This document shows, one piece after another, positions 9,014 to 18,087 of a DNA stretch of 64,000 nt. The stretch spans positions 1 through 64,000 of the forward strand of contig NZ_CALDPF010000034.1 of assembly GCF_937912035.1 (NCBI RefSeq), read 5' to 3'. Origin of the DNA: an uncultured Bacteroides sp. (lineage in GTDB: Bacteria > Bacteroidota > Bacteroidia > Bacteroidales > Bacteroidaceae). The position numbers were made by a program, and so were the translations under genes. Position 1 is the first letter of the stretch. Every line of letters begins with the position of its first letter. The notes beneath the pieces are model-generated. The model saw nothing but the letters and a program-made list of their open reading frames with translations, was not told where the DNA came from and searched no databases.

Positions 9014-9049
9014 TATCATATTGAAGTTTAATAATTAAGAGTAAGTAAA

Positions 9050-9640
9050 ATGGCTAAAAGTAAAAGAGGAGTGCCTGGAATTAACTCAAGTTCTACGGCC
9101 GACATTGCCTTTATGTTGCTTATCTTCTTCCTTGTTACAACATCAATGGATACTGACCGTGGTTTGGCAAGACGTTTGCCGCCACCACCAGAAAACGAAG
9201 AACAAAAAGATGATATTATTATTAAGGAAAGAAACATTCTCCAGGTTAAACTGAATAAGGACGACCAGTTGATGGTTAATGGAGAAGTAGGTTTCGATAT
9301 AAGACAACTTAAAGACAAAGCAAAAGAATTCATAGCCAATCCGAATGACGATCCTAATATGCCTGAAAAGCATAGAAAGACTCTTCCATTCTTTGGCGAT
9401 GTAATGATAACCGAAAAGCATGTAATTTCTGTACAGAACGACGTTGGTACAAGTTATGATGTTTACATTCAGGTTCAGAACGAATTGGTTGCTGCATACA
9501 ATGAATTGCGTAACGAATTAGCAAATTCACAGTTCGGTAAATCATTCGCTGAATGTTCTGACGAAGAAAAAGAAGCTATCATCGACTACTATCCACAGAA
9601 GATTTCTGAAGCAGAACCTAAAAAATATGGAGGAAAATAA
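9050..9640 (+). CDS. exbD: biopolymer transporter ExbD/TolR
   Basis: A 196-residue ExbD-type subunit: a basic N-terminus, one membrane segment with the conserved polar aspartate (STADIAFMLLIFFLVTTSM, residues about 15-33), then a periplasmic domain. The Asp in this segment is the proton-carrying residue of ExbD/TolR. Compared with short ExbD proteins (about 140 aa), it has a longer periplasmic part with inserts around residues 85-125. It is directly followed, 2 bp later, by a second exbD-like gene. Confidence 0.92.
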   Translation: MAKSKRGVPGINSSSTADIAFMLLIFFLVTTSMDTDRGLARRLPPPPENEEQKDDIIIKERNILQVKLNKDDQLMVNGEVGFDIRQLKDKAKEFIANPNDDPNMPEKHRKTLPFFGDVMITEKHVISVQNDVGTSYDVYIQVQNELVAAYNELRNELANSQFGKSFAECSDEEKEAIIDYYPQKISEAEPKKYGGK

Positions 9641-9642
9641 TA

Positions 9643-10107
9643 ATGGGAAAATTTAATAAGACCGGAAAGAAAGGTATGCCTGAATTGAATACTTCTTCTT
9701 TGCCTGACCTTATCTTTACCATGTTGTTCTTCTTCATGATTGTAACAACAATGCGTGAGGTTACATTGAAGGTTCAGTTCAAAGTGCCACAGGCTACAGA
9801 ATTGGAAAAGCTTGAAAAGAAGTCATTGGTTTCTTTCATCTATATCGGTAAACCATTACCTGAGTTCCAGAAAAAGATGGGTACTACAGACCGTATCCAG
9901 CTGAACGATAAATTCTCTGAATCAAACGAAGTTCAGGATTATATCTATCAGGAACGTGAAAATATGAAAGAAGAGGACAAACCTTTCATGACTGTATCAC
10001 TGAAAGTTGATGCAAAAACTAAGATGGGTATTGTTCAGGAAGTAAAACAAGCACTTCGTCAAGCATACGCTTTGAAGATCAACTATTCTGCAACACAACG
10101 TCAGTAA
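9643..10107 (+). CDS. exbD: second biopolymer transporter ExbD/TolR
   Basis: A 154-residue ExbD-type protein with the membrane segment SSLPDLIFTMLFFFMIVTT (about 18-36) holding the conserved aspartate, and a smaller periplasmic domain than its upstream neighbour. It starts 2 bp after the first exbD stop and ends the operon at a strong bidirectional terminator. Two unlike ExbD subunits suggest a mixed ExbD dimer in the ExbB pentamer, but that is inference. Confidence 0.92.
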   Translation: MGKFNKTGKKGMPELNTSSLPDLIFTMLFFFMIVTTMREVTLKVQFKVPQATELEKLEKKSLVSFIYIGKPLPEFQKKMGTTDRIQLNDKFSESNEVQDYIYQERENMKEEDKPFMTVSLKVDAKTKMGIVQEVKQALRQAYALKINYSATQRQ

Positions 10108-10120
10108 TAGTATCAAAGAT

Positions 10121-10158
10121 AAAAAAAAGAGTTACTCAGTCGAGTAACTCTTTTTTTT
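10121..10158. terminator. bidirectional terminator between exbD and GNAT gene
   Basis: A perfect inverted repeat GAGTTACTC / GAGTAACTC around AGTC, flanked by A8 upstream and T8 downstream. It serves the exb operon on the plus strand and the GNAT gene on the minus strand. Confidence 0.9.
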
Positions 10159-10170
10159 GTACCTATAAGT

Positions 10171-10701
10171 TTATACCAAATAAACATTCTTATATATTTC
10201 TGATAATATATTCTCAAACATCCCATCTATTGAATATGCTCCAGAAAACATGATATGCATTGGAATAGGACTACCTGATTTCCTATACGGCGGCTGCATG
10301 TATGGCTTTTCACAAAGAGTAAAACCGTTTCTTTCATAAAAACCAATACGACGCTTACTAAACTCATCTTCGGGAAGCTCAACTTCAAGAACTATTTTGG
10401 AATCAGGAAAATTATTCAATAATGTCTGCATAATCATCTTTCCATATCCTTTGTTTCTAACACTGGGCGAAGTGGCAAGATGTTCTACATAAAGGAATCC
10501 TGACAACTTCCATAATGTAATAAGACCTATATTTTCAGCATCATCAGTAATCAGATATGCAGTAAACAAAGGATTATTGTCTGTATTATACCTCTGCATA
10601 TCATCATCTCTTCTTTCCTCTTCCGGAAATGATTCATGCAATAAATTTTCTACAAAAGCATACGATGTATCAGTTGTCTTAACAGGATTGAATTTAATCA
10701 T
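10171..10701 (-). CDS. GNAT family N-acetyltransferase
   Basis: A 176-residue acyltransferase. The acetyl-CoA binding motif A is visible as VEHLATSPSVRNKGYGKMIMQTLL (R/Q-x-x-G-x-G/A as RNKGYG) near residues 73-95, and the motif B region GFYERNGFTLCE follows. The substrate cannot be predicted. It lies downstream of the M64 peptidase gene with a 19-bp gap, so the two may be co-transcribed. It ends at the shared terminator. Confidence 0.88.
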   Translation of the reverse strand: MIKFNPVKTTDTSYAFVENLLHESFPEEERRDDDMQRYNTDNNPLFTAYLITDDAENIGLITLWKLSGFLYVEHLATSPSVRNKGYGKMIMQTLLNNFPDSKIVLEVELPEDEFSKRRIGFYERNGFTLCEKPYMQPPYRKSGSPIPMHIMFSGAYSIDGMFENILSEIYKNVYLV

Positions 10702-10720
10702 AATAATATATTTTAATTGA

Positions 10721-12010
10721 TCATTTTTCTGTATAAAAATCTATTAACCGTTGTAGTGCTCTTTGGCAGACAGGGCAAAAGGCTTGAGCTTCATTTGTTC
10801 GCATCCTGCAGTCCGGAACAGGTCTGTAAATACCCTTCATACTATATCCGGCTCCTTCATAAACTCCCAAATCTTCAGTTGAACTATTATTATCTTTTGT
10901 TATCTTGGTTGGAGAAACAAATCCCTTAGGCAACATATCACTCCATTTACTTTCAAAATCAACCAATGTAGTAATATTCTGTTCCCACGGCTCAACATCA
11001 TACGGATAAAGCGGACTTGGTGCATCTGTATAGGCATATTCATCAGCCAAACCTCCAAAACTGTGCCCGAACTCATGTACCACCACAGGTTCGAACTTTG
11101 AATGATGCGCAGTGGTGAGAGTAAAAGAATTATATATTCCTCCGCCACCATAAGTATCAGTATTTGCCAAGATTATTATATGTTCGTAAGGGATACCAGC
11201 AAGCAAATCATGAATATCATTAACACTGCTTGAAGTCAGGTACCTGTCGGAATAAAACGTATCAAAATGCGAACTTACGGCTGTAGATTTCCATACATTC
11301 TCCCTGGGGATACTAACTCCACTGTCAGTTGATTCGCTGGCTACAGCAACCACATTAAAATGATTTTTATTCTCTTTAAAAGGAGAATGACTGAAAATTG
11401 CATCACAAGCTTTTTGTGCATCACTGTAGAACGTTTGCATATCTCCTCGTGAATATCCCTCAGCCATTATCACAACATCAATACAATTTTCGGGCGAACC
11501 GCTTTTCAGCAAATATTTATGCTCGGTTACGTTATTTTCACCAATCTTTTTTATCAAAATATCATCAGGTCGTACAGTATGCGTAAACGAAGCAGAAACC
11601 TCATGTCGTGCATTAAAAAGCTCAACTGTAACCAAAACCTCTTTCTTTGGAAAAGGCATCAGGAATGTATTTTCATATCCCTTACTTAAAGTCTCGGCTT
11701 CATTTTCGCCCAGCCATTCCTGAAACAGACTGGAAAAAGAAGTTCTGTAAATAACCACACCTGTAGCTTTGTCAACCATAGTCAACTGTCCGTTACCTGA
11801 TAATGGCAGTTTGTCCAAATTACTTCTTCTGCCTGCCCAACCATCCATAGATTTGAGTTCATCCAGAACAACAGACTGATTTTTTTTATTTCCTGTGAAC
11901 AAATAGTCCGCTCTAAGTGTTTTATCTGCAAAGAACTCTTCAAAACTTTGGCAATATCCGGAAGAACACACAGCTAATCCTAAAAAAAGTGATAAAAAAG
12001 TTTTTGTCAT
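10721..12010 (-). CDS. exported M64 family (IgA peptidase-like) metallopeptidase
   Basis: A 429-residue secreted protein with a signal peptide (about residues 1-20, ending GYCQS). An N-terminal beta-rich domain (about 25-145) resembles the M64 N-terminal domain. The zinc site is H312-E-F-G-H316 in VVVHEFGHSFGGLADEY, the exact M64 pattern with the downstream Asp. Family members include an IgA protease from Clostridium ramosum, but many Bacteroides homologues have no known substrate. I would not assume IgA cleavage. The minus-strand TATCTTTG at 12066-12073 is a plausible -7 element. Confidence 0.9.
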   Translation of the reverse strand: MTKTFLSLFLGLAVCSSGYCQSFEEFFADKTLRADYLFTGNKKNQSVVLDELKSMDGWAGRRSNLDKLPLSGNGQLTMVDKATGVVIYRTSFSSLFQEWLGENEAETLSKGYENTFLMPFPKKEVLVTVELFNARHEVSASFTHTVRPDDILIKKIGENNVTEHKYLLKSGSPENCIDVVIMAEGYSRGDMQTFYSDAQKACDAIFSHSPFKENKNHFNVVAVASESTDSGVSIPRENVWKSTAVSSHFDTFYSDRYLTSSSVNDIHDLLAGIPYEHIIILANTDTYGGGGIYNSFTLTTAHHSKFEPVVVHEFGHSFGGLADEYAYTDAPSPLYPYDVEPWEQNITTLVDFESKWSDMLPKGFVSPTKITKDNNSSTEDLGVYEGAGYSMKGIYRPVPDCRMRTNEAQAFCPVCQRALQRLIDFYTEK

Positions 12011-12128
12011 AATAATTAAGAACTGTTTTTATGTATAATATATAAAAAAAATAAAGTATCTAACACAAAGATAATTAAATATAAATCAAATATAAGAACT
12101 TTATTACATATAGTTTGAATAAAAATAC

Positions 12129-12136
12129 TACCTTTG
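12129..12136 (+). promoter_or_regulatory. -7 element for the Lrp-type gene
   Basis: TACCTTTG matches TAnnTTTG and lies 21 bp upstream of the ATG at 12158. This argues against the alternative TTG start at 12134, which would lie inside the element. No clear -33 box. Confidence 0.55.
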
Positions 12137-12157
12137 TATAAATTAAAATTATTAGAA

Positions 12158-12640
12158 ATGGGACATCATCAGTTGGATAGTTTGGATGAACAAATTCTGC
12201 GTATGATTGCAGAAAATGCTCGTATTCCTTTTTTGGAAGTAGCTCGTGTGTGCAATGTGTCTGGTGCCGCAATTCATCAGAGAATTCAGAAACTAACAAA
12301 TCTAGGCATTTTAAAAGGATCAGAGTTTATAATAGACCCTGAGAAAATAGGATATGAGACATGTGCTTATATAGGATTATATTTAAAGGATCCTGAACAG
12401 TTTGATTCTGTGACAGAAGAACTAAAGAAAATTCCTGAAGTAGTAGAATGTCATTTCACTACAGGTCAGTATGATATGTTCATAAAGATTTATGCAAAAA
12501 ACAACCATCACTTGTTGAGCATCATACACGACAAACTGCAACCGTTGGGATTGTCTCGTTCTGAAACGATAATATCATTCCATGAGGCAATCAAACGCCA
12601 GATGCCTATACTTGATCTGGCGAATGATGATGATGAATAA
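12158..12640 (+). CDS. Lrp/AsnC family transcriptional regulator
   Basis: A 160-residue regulator with an N-terminal winged helix-turn-helix (LDEQILRMIAENARIPFLEVAR, about residues 6-55) and a C-terminal RAM ligand-binding domain (about 65-150) with the typical GQYDMFIKIYAKN strand. Members sense amino acids and act as octamers on their own and other promoters. The start at 12158 is chosen because upstream codons overlap the promoter element. The gene converges on folA with a 2-bp gap. Its target is not evident from neighbours. Confidence 0.92.
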   Translation: MGHHQLDSLDEQILRMIAENARIPFLEVARVCNVSGAAIHQRIQKLTNLGILKGSEFIIDPEKIGYETCAYIGLYLKDPEQFDSVTEELKKIPEVVECHFTTGQYDMFIKIYAKNNHHLLSIIHDKLQPLGLSRSETIISFHEAIKRQMPILDLANDDDE

Positions 12641-12642
12641 AA

Positions 12643-13131
12643 TTATTTGATACGATCGTAATCACAAAAGCTATATGAGTAGAGATGCTTTTCATCTGTT
12701 GAATGGCATTCTCTACTTTTTTCTTGCCATATTTCAGGTGATATTTCAGGGAAAAAAGCATCAGCCTCTTTTTCACAATCGTCCACTTCTGTTATATACA
12801 GACGGTCTGCAATTGGCATTGCTTCCTTATACAGGCTTGCGCCACCGATAATAAACACCTCTATTTCATCTTTGCATGCCTCAAGAGCATCTTTCAGGCT
12901 GTGAAAACACTCTGCCCCAGGAAAAGTAATATCCTGACTGCTCAAAACGATATTTCTTCTGTTAGGCAAAGCACCTTTTGGAAGAGACTCAAAAGTCTTG
13001 CGTCCCATGATTATGGTATGACCTGTAGTCAGAGTCTTGAATCTCTTCAGGTCGTTCGGAAGCCAGTACAGGAGTTCGTTCTTATATCCTATACCGTTAT
13101 TCTTGTTTATAGCTACAATAATCGAAATCAT
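12643..13131 (-). CDS. folA: dihydrofolate reductase
   Basis: NADPH-dependent reduction of dihydrofolate to tetrahydrofolate (162 aa). The N-terminus MISIIVAINKNNGIG is the classic DHFR strand, followed by WLPNDLKRFKTLT, GRKTFESLP and FIIGGASLY. The start at 13131 puts Met directly before this strand; an in-frame ATG at 13140 would add three residues. It lies 19 bp after thyA. The pair makes sense because ThyA oxidises methylenetetrahydrofolate to dihydrofolate, which FolA recycles. Confidence 0.95.
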   Translation of the reverse strand: MISIIVAINKNNGIGYKNELLYWLPNDLKRFKTLTTGHTIIMGRKTFESLPKGALPNRRNIVLSSQDITFPGAECFHSLKDALEACKDEIEVFIIGGASLYKEAMPIADRLYITEVDDCEKEADAFFPEISPEIWQEKSRECHSTDEKHLYSYSFCDYDRIK

Positions 13132-13150
13132 AAATATCATCAGTTAATAA

Positions 13151-13945
13151 TTATACAGAAACCTTACCGGCAATGTGAGGCCAAGGATCATAGTTTTCAA
13201 GCTGGAAGTCTTCATACTTGAAACTGAAAATATCCTTTACATCAGGATTGATTTTCATCACAGGAAGAGGACGCGGAGTTCTTGTCAACTGCAAGTCCAC
13301 CTGTTCCAGATGATTAAGATATATATGGGCATCACCCAAAGTATGTATGAAATCACCCGCTTTCAGTCCTGTCACCTGAGCCATCATCTGAAGCAGAAGA
13401 GCATACGAAGCGATATTGAACGGCACTCCGAGGAATGTATCCGCACTTCTCTGATACATCTGCAGGCTCAAACGTCCGTTAGCCACATAGAACTGAAAGA
13501 ACATATGACACGGAGGCAAATTCATATTGTCAAGATCAGCCACATTCCATGCATTCACGATGATACGTCTTGAATCAGGATTGTTCTTTATCATATCCAC
13601 AGCTTCCGAAATCTGGTCGATAAACTTACCGTCGTAAGTAGGCCACGAACGCCACTGATAGCCGTATATATGTCCTAGATTTCCATCCTCGTCTGCCCAT
13701 TCATTCCAGATTCTTACACCATTTTCCTGAAGATACTTCACGTTAGTGTCACCTTTAAGGAACCAAAGAAGTTCGTGAATGATGGATTTAAGATGAAGTT
13801 TCTTAGTTGTTACAAGTGGAAAACCATCTTCCAGATTAAAACGCATCTGATGTCCGAACACGCTGATAGTACCCGTTCCCGTACGGTCGTCTTTCCTTAC
13901 GCCCTCGGTCTTTATGCGTTGAAGTAAGTCTAAATATTGCTTCAT
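13151..13945 (-). CDS. thyA: thymidylate synthase
   Basis: Converts dUMP to dTMP with methylenetetrahydrofolate (264 aa, the same length as E. coli ThyA). The catalytic cysteine is in LPPCHMFFQFYV near residue 146, and RSADTFLGVPFNIASYA follows with the dUMP/folate-binding residues. The C-terminus ends in KVSV. It is the first gene of thyA-folA. A minus-strand TAACTTTG at 13983-13990, 37 bp upstream, is its likely -7 element. Confidence 0.97.
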   Translation of the reverse strand: MKQYLDLLQRIKTEGVRKDDRTGTGTISVFGHQMRFNLEDGFPLVTTKKLHLKSIIHELLWFLKGDTNVKYLQENGVRIWNEWADEDGNLGHIYGYQWRSWPTYDGKFIDQISEAVDMIKNNPDSRRIIVNAWNVADLDNMNLPPCHMFFQFYVANGRLSLQMYQRSADTFLGVPFNIASYALLLQMMAQVTGLKAGDFIHTLGDAHIYLNHLEQVDLQLTRTPRPLPVMKINPDVKDIFSFKYEDFQLENYDPWPHIAGKVSV

Positions 13946-13982
13946 AAAGATTATGTTGTACTTAATTATTTATTATTGAGGG

Positions 13983-14021
13983 CAAAGTTAATCAAAAACA
14001 TTATGAAAAACATTACCTTTG
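13983..14021. promoter_or_regulatory. divergent -7 elements for thyA (minus) and rsmF-like (plus)
   Basis: TAACTTTG on the minus strand at 13983-13990 and TACCTTTG on the plus strand at 14014-14021, 23 bp apart. Each -33 region would overlap the other promoter. Neither -33 box is strong. Confidence 0.55.
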
Positions 14022-14046
14022 CAGATATTAATATATACAGAAGATT

Positions 14047-15480
14047 ATGAATTTCCCCGTTTCATTTATATCACGAACAGCAGCCCTGATGGGCGAGGAA
14101 AACTGTAAAGCCCTCTGCGAAGCGATGCAGAACGATACACCTGTAAGCATACGAATCAACGGAGCAAAGACCGGACTTGTGCCGGAGGATGCGAAGCTCA
14201 TCCCGTGGACAACAGACGGATATTATCTGTCTGCACGCCCCAAATTCACGTTCGACCCGCTATTCCATGCCGGAAGCTATTATGTTCAGGAAGCATCGTC
14301 CATGTTTCTTGAGAGTGCTTTGCACCAGTATGTAAAATCACCGGTTATCGCCCTCGACCTGTGTGCAGCTCCCGGCGGCAAATCTACCCTACTCCGTTCC
14401 TCACTCCCCGAAGGAAGTCTGCTCATAGCCAACGAAGTGATGCGAAACCGCTCGCAGATACTTGCAGAAAACATTGTAAAATGGGGAAATCCTGAAGTGA
14501 TAGTAACCAATAACGACCCTTCGGACTTCACCCCTCTTGAATCACTTTTCGACGTAATACTGACCGACGTTCCATGTTCTGGCGAAGGAATGTTCCGAAA
14601 AGACGAAGTGGCTGTAGAAGAATGGAGCCCAGCCAACGTAGGACTATGCTGGGAACGCCAGCGCAGAATACTCCGCGATATATGGCCTTGCCTGAAACCC
14701 GGAGGACTGCTGATTTACAGCACATGCACATTCAACCGTGAAGAAAACGAAGACAATGTAGCCTGGATAGCAAGCGAACTTGGAGCAGAAGTACTTCCTG
14801 TAGAGACCAAAGAAGAATGGAACATAACGGGAAACCTTGCAGGATATGACTTTCCGGTATATCGCTTCCTGCCCCACAGAACCATTGGTGAAGGACTCTA
14901 CATGGCTGTACTCCGCAAGAACGGTACATCAGATGAAGACTACGACATCTTGTCCGACTACAGCTCAAGAAAGAGCAATAAGAAAAACAATAAGAAGCAG
15001 GACAAGAAACAAAACTCCATGACCGTAACCAACGAAATAAAATCATGGATATGCGACAGCGAAGATTTTGAATTCTCTATCGGCGGAACTACAGCAGTGG
15101 CAAAATCGCAAAGACTGAACAGTTTGGAAAACCTTCTGAAAGACAAAGGGAACAACATCCGTATACTTCATCGCGGAATCACTCTTGCCGAGAACAAAGG
15201 CAAAGACTGGCAGCCTCATCACTCGCTGGCTATGAGCACAAGCCTCAACAGAGAGAGTTTCCCACAGGCAGAGCTCACTTATGAACAGGCTATAGCATAT
15301 CTCAGAAAAGAAGCCGTCACACTCGATGCCTCAGTTCCCAAAGGATATGTACTGGTAACATACCGCAACACACCTTTAGGCTTTGTAAAAAACATAGGAA
15401 ACCGTGCGAACAATCTCTATCCCCAGGAATGGAGAATCCGCAGCGGATATATGCCTGACGAGGTCAGAACGGTTTTCTGA
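14047..15480 (+). CDS. RsmF/NOL1-NOP2-Sun type rRNA cytosine-C5 methyltransferase
   Basis: A 477-residue SAM-dependent RNA m5C methyltransferase. An N-terminal substrate-binding part (1-90) precedes the Rossmann core with motif I LDLCAAPGGKST (about 112-123). The catalytic pair of cysteines is in DVPCSGEGMFRKD (about 177) and YSTCTFNREENEDN (about 227). A linker rich in Lys and Asn (about 310-325) leads to a C-terminal RNA-binding domain with the RsmF-like WQPHHSLAMS. The best match is 16S rRNA methylase RsmF. The gene converges on topB, and the two stop regions overlap by 17 bp. Confidence 0.9.
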   Translation: MNFPVSFISRTAALMGEENCKALCEAMQNDTPVSIRINGAKTGLVPEDAKLIPWTTDGYYLSARPKFTFDPLFHAGSYYVQEASSMFLESALHQYVKSPVIALDLCAAPGGKSTLLRSSLPEGSLLIANEVMRNRSQILAENIVKWGNPEVIVTNNDPSDFTPLESLFDVILTDVPCSGEGMFRKDEVAVEEWSPANVGLCWERQRRILRDIWPCLKPGGLLIYSTCTFNREENEDNVAWIASELGAEVLPVETKEEWNITGNLAGYDFPVYRFLPHRTIGEGLYMAVLRKNGTSDEDYDILSDYSSRKSNKKNNKKQDKKQNSMTVTNEIKSWICDSEDFEFSIGGTTAVAKSQRLNSLENLLKDKGNNIRILHRGITLAENKGKDWQPHHSLAMSTSLNRESFPQAELTYEQAIAYLRKEAVTLDASVPKGYVLVTYRNTPLGFVKNIGNRANNLYPQEWRIRSGYMPDEVRTVF

Positions 15481-17614
15481 AACCACAACCGTTCTTCCAC
15501 TCCGAACAACCATATGCAGTTTTACCCTTTATGATGGTACCCTTACCGCATAAAGGGCAAACCTTGCCGACAATATCATCGCCCTCTTTTTCCGTCTCAA
15601 CAGCCTTTTTCTCAACTTTCGGAGTTGCTTTCTTGCGCGGAGTCTTTGCTGCAGCAGCCGATTTCGCAGTTGCATCTTTTCCTGCAGAACCTTTCTTCGC
15701 AGCAGTCTTCACATCCTCCTCCGAAGTAACAGTCACACGGCGGTTGCTCGTATCTCTTATCACGCTATATACAATCTCTGTAACCATCTGCTTCAGTTCG
15801 CTTATGAATGTAGCGGCATCATAGCTTCTCTTTTCTATCTCGCGAAGCTTCTTTTCCCAGATACCAGTCAGCTCGGCAGACTTCAGCAATTCTTCATGAA
15901 TAAGCTGTATCAGTTCCACTCCAGTAGGTGTAGCTATAAGATTCTTCTTCTCCTTACGGATATATCTTCTTTTAAACAAAGTCTCAATTATGGCAGCACG
16001 CGTAGAAGGACGACCTATACCGTTTTCCTTCATCGCATCGCGCAGTTCATCGTTCTCTACCAGCTTACCGGCAGTTTCCATAGCCCGGAGCAAAGTAGCC
16101 TCAGTATATGGGCGCGGCGGTTGGGTCCACTTCTCGAAAAGCGAAGGATAGTGCGGTCCGCTCTCCCCTTTCGCGAACGCAGGCAGAGTCTTTTCCTCGT
16201 CATTCTCCTTCGTATCATCCTGCTGTTCCTTTGCGAACACCACTCTCCATCCCTGCTCAAGAATTTGCTTTCCCGTCACCTTGAATTCTATAGAATCAGC
16301 CTCTCCTATCACCGTAGTGGTAGAGAACTTACAGTCCGGATAGAACACAGCGATGAAACGCCTTGCAATAAGGTCGTAAACCGTTTTCTCCATATTAGTC
16401 AGCTCACGTGGCTGCACACCGGTAGGAATAATGGCATGGTGGTCGGTTACCTTCGAATTATCGAACACCTTTTTCGATTTTATAAGCGGTTTGCCAGCCA
16501 GAGATGCCGTATATATGGCATAATCCTTCAGTCCCTCAAGAATCTTCGGACACTTTGGATATATATCGTCACTCAGGAAAGTAGTATCCACACGCGGATA
16601 AGTAGCCACCTTCTTTTCGTAAAGCGACTGTATGAGCTGTAAAGTCATATCGGCGGAATAACCAAATTTCTTGTTACATTCCACTTGGAGCGAAGTAAGG
16701 TCGAAAAGTCTTGGCGGTGCCTCAGTTCCTTTTTTCGATGAAATGTCGGTGATAGTAAACGGAGCGTTCTTTATGCGTTCCAGCAATTGCTCTCCCGTAG
16801 CCTGGTCAGTGATAGGCGGAATACCCCTGTTGGCATCCTCCTTTGCAGGAGTTTTCTTTTTCAACTGCGGATTTTCCTTTTCAGCGGCAGCCTCTTCCGC
16901 CAGTTCTTCATCACTCTTGCGCACTATGGCAGAGAACACAGTATCCCTGTACGAAGTCTTCAGTTCCCAATACTGTTTAGGTACGAAATTCTCTATCTCC
17001 TGCTGCCTTTTCACGATAAGAGCCAGCGTAGGAGTCTGCACACGCCCTATAGACAGCACCTGTTTGTTCTGTCCGTATTTAAGGGTATAAAGTCGTGTGG
17101 CATTCATTCCGAGCGTCCAGTCGCCTATCGCACGGCTTAGTCCCGCCTCATACAAAGGCTGGAATTCCGACTGGTCTTTCAAGTTTGCAAATCCCTCTCT
17201 GATAGCCTCTTCCGTAAGCGATGAAATCCACAGACGTTTCACCGGACATTTCGCCCCGGCCTTCTGCATCACCCATCGCTGTATCAGTTCACCTTCCTGT
17301 CCGGCATCACCGCAGTTTATAATCATATCCGCCTTCTGCATCAACGATTCTATTATCTTGAACTGCTTTTCTATACCTGAGTCGTTTATCAGCTTTATCC
17401 CGAAGCGCGGCGGTATCATCGGCAGACTTGCCAGCGACCACGATTTCCACTGCGGAGTATATTCGTGCGGCTCTTTCAGCGTACACAGGTGTCCGAATGT
17501 CCATGTCACCTGATATCCGTTTCCTTCTATGAAACCATCCTTCTTGTTGTGTGCGCCAAGCACTTCCGCTATATCTCTTGCCACACTGGGCTTTTCGGCT
17601 ATGCAAACTATCAT
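15464..17614 (-). CDS. topB: DNA topoisomerase III (type IA)
   Basis: Decatenates and relaxes DNA by single-strand passage (716 aa). The N-terminal TOPRIM domain starts MIVCIAEKPSVARDIAEVLG, and the acidic DxD-type site lies in NCGDAGQEGELI. The catalytic tyrosine is in KVATYPRVDTTFLSDD near residue 340. An Ala/Lys-rich linker (about 625-675) leads to a C-terminal zinc ribbon with CPLCG and GCSEWKNGCGF. Its 3' end overlaps the rsmF-like gene by 17 bp. It borders the accessory island that begins just upstream of its start. Confidence 0.94.
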   Translation of the reverse strand: MIVCIAEKPSVARDIAEVLGAHNKKDGFIEGNGYQVTWTFGHLCTLKEPHEYTPQWKSWSLASLPMIPPRFGIKLINDSGIEKQFKIIESLMQKADMIINCGDAGQEGELIQRWVMQKAGAKCPVKRLWISSLTEEAIREGFANLKDQSEFQPLYEAGLSRAIGDWTLGMNATRLYTLKYGQNKQVLSIGRVQTPTLALIVKRQQEIENFVPKQYWELKTSYRDTVFSAIVRKSDEELAEEAAAEKENPQLKKKTPAKEDANRGIPPITDQATGEQLLERIKNAPFTITDISSKKGTEAPPRLFDLTSLQVECNKKFGYSADMTLQLIQSLYEKKVATYPRVDTTFLSDDIYPKCPKILEGLKDYAIYTASLAGKPLIKSKKVFDNSKVTDHHAIIPTGVQPRELTNMEKTVYDLIARRFIAVFYPDCKFSTTTVIGEADSIEFKVTGKQILEQGWRVVFAKEQQDDTKENDEEKTLPAFAKGESGPHYPSLFEKWTQPPRPYTEATLLRAMETAGKLVENDELRDAMKENGIGRPSTRAAIIETLFKRRYIRKEKKNLIATPTGVELIQLIHEELLKSAELTGIWEKKLREIEKRSYDAATFISELKQMVTEIVYSVIRDTSNRRVTVTSEEDVKTAAKKGSAGKDATAKSAAAAKTPRKKATPKVEKKAVETEKEGDDIVGKVCPLCGKGTIIKGKTAYGCSEWKNGCGFRKPF

Positions 17615-18087
17615 TCTCTGTCAGTATAAGCTTATAAAATCGTTAAATGTCATGCAATTTTCGTGATTTTTTCCGATATAACCAAATAAATGCCGGAATT
17701 ATGGAATACGGTGGTAGGGTGAAAATTAAATTATCCAAGGAAATAAATCGACTGATTTTTAAATTTCCCAAAGAAATAATGGATTTTACATATATAAAAA
17801 AGGGGATTCAAGCTGACATAAAGTCCAATATTTCGTATTATAAAGTTGTAAAAGTACTGACATATTCTATAAATAACAGTGTTGTTTATAAAAACATAAC
17901 TTGCATTTATATAAACACAAGTTGCGTTTTTATAAATACAAGTTATATTTATAGATTATGTAAGGATAAAACATGTTTTATGTAGTGACGTTTGGAAGAA
18001 TTCATACATTTAATTATTTTTCATTTTGGAATAAAAAGATTAATTTTGTTGATGATAGAAACTTGATGTAACTACCAAGTAATAATT
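17615..18087. other. gene-poor AT-rich leader before the helicase-methylase cluster
   Basis: These 473 bp hold no gene I can support. A plus-strand open frame of 112 codons (17647-17985) exists, but its product is low-complexity and resembles nothing I know; part of it is made of the 21-bp repeats. The composition is markedly AT-rich. TAATTTTG at 18041-18048 could be the -7 element for the helicase gene (ATG 18088), although no good -33 box precedes it. No tRNA, integrase or attachment duplication is evident. Confidence 0.5.
17877..17960. repeat. 21-bp tandem repeats (three clear copies, one degenerate)
   Basis: Units begin at 17898 (AACTTGCATTTATATAAAC), 17919 (AAGTTGCGTTTTTATAAAT) and 17940 (AAGTTATATTTATAGATTA), exactly 21 bp apart. 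A weaker copy lies at 17877. Twenty-one bp is two helical turns, as in iteron-like protein-binding arrays. The array lies 128 bp upstream of the helicase start. Confidence 0.6.

Noticed and set aside
10721..12010. Proven IgA protease
   Set aside because: The zinc motif assigns it to M64, but most members have no tested substrate, so only the family is claimed.
15896..16642. 248-codon plus-strand frame over topB
   Set aside because: Antisense shadow of topoisomerase III with Arg/Ser-rich composition and no family match.
17877..17960. CRISPR array
   Set aside because: Units are 21 bp and contiguous, with no spacers and no cas genes. The 12-bp coding repeats at 27979 and 29275 and the 11-bp arrays are likewise not CRISPR.
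17647..17985. 112-codon plus-strand open frame as a gene
   Set aside because: Low-complexity AT-rich product with a heptad pattern produced by the 21-bp DNA repeats; no family resemblance and no clear start signal.
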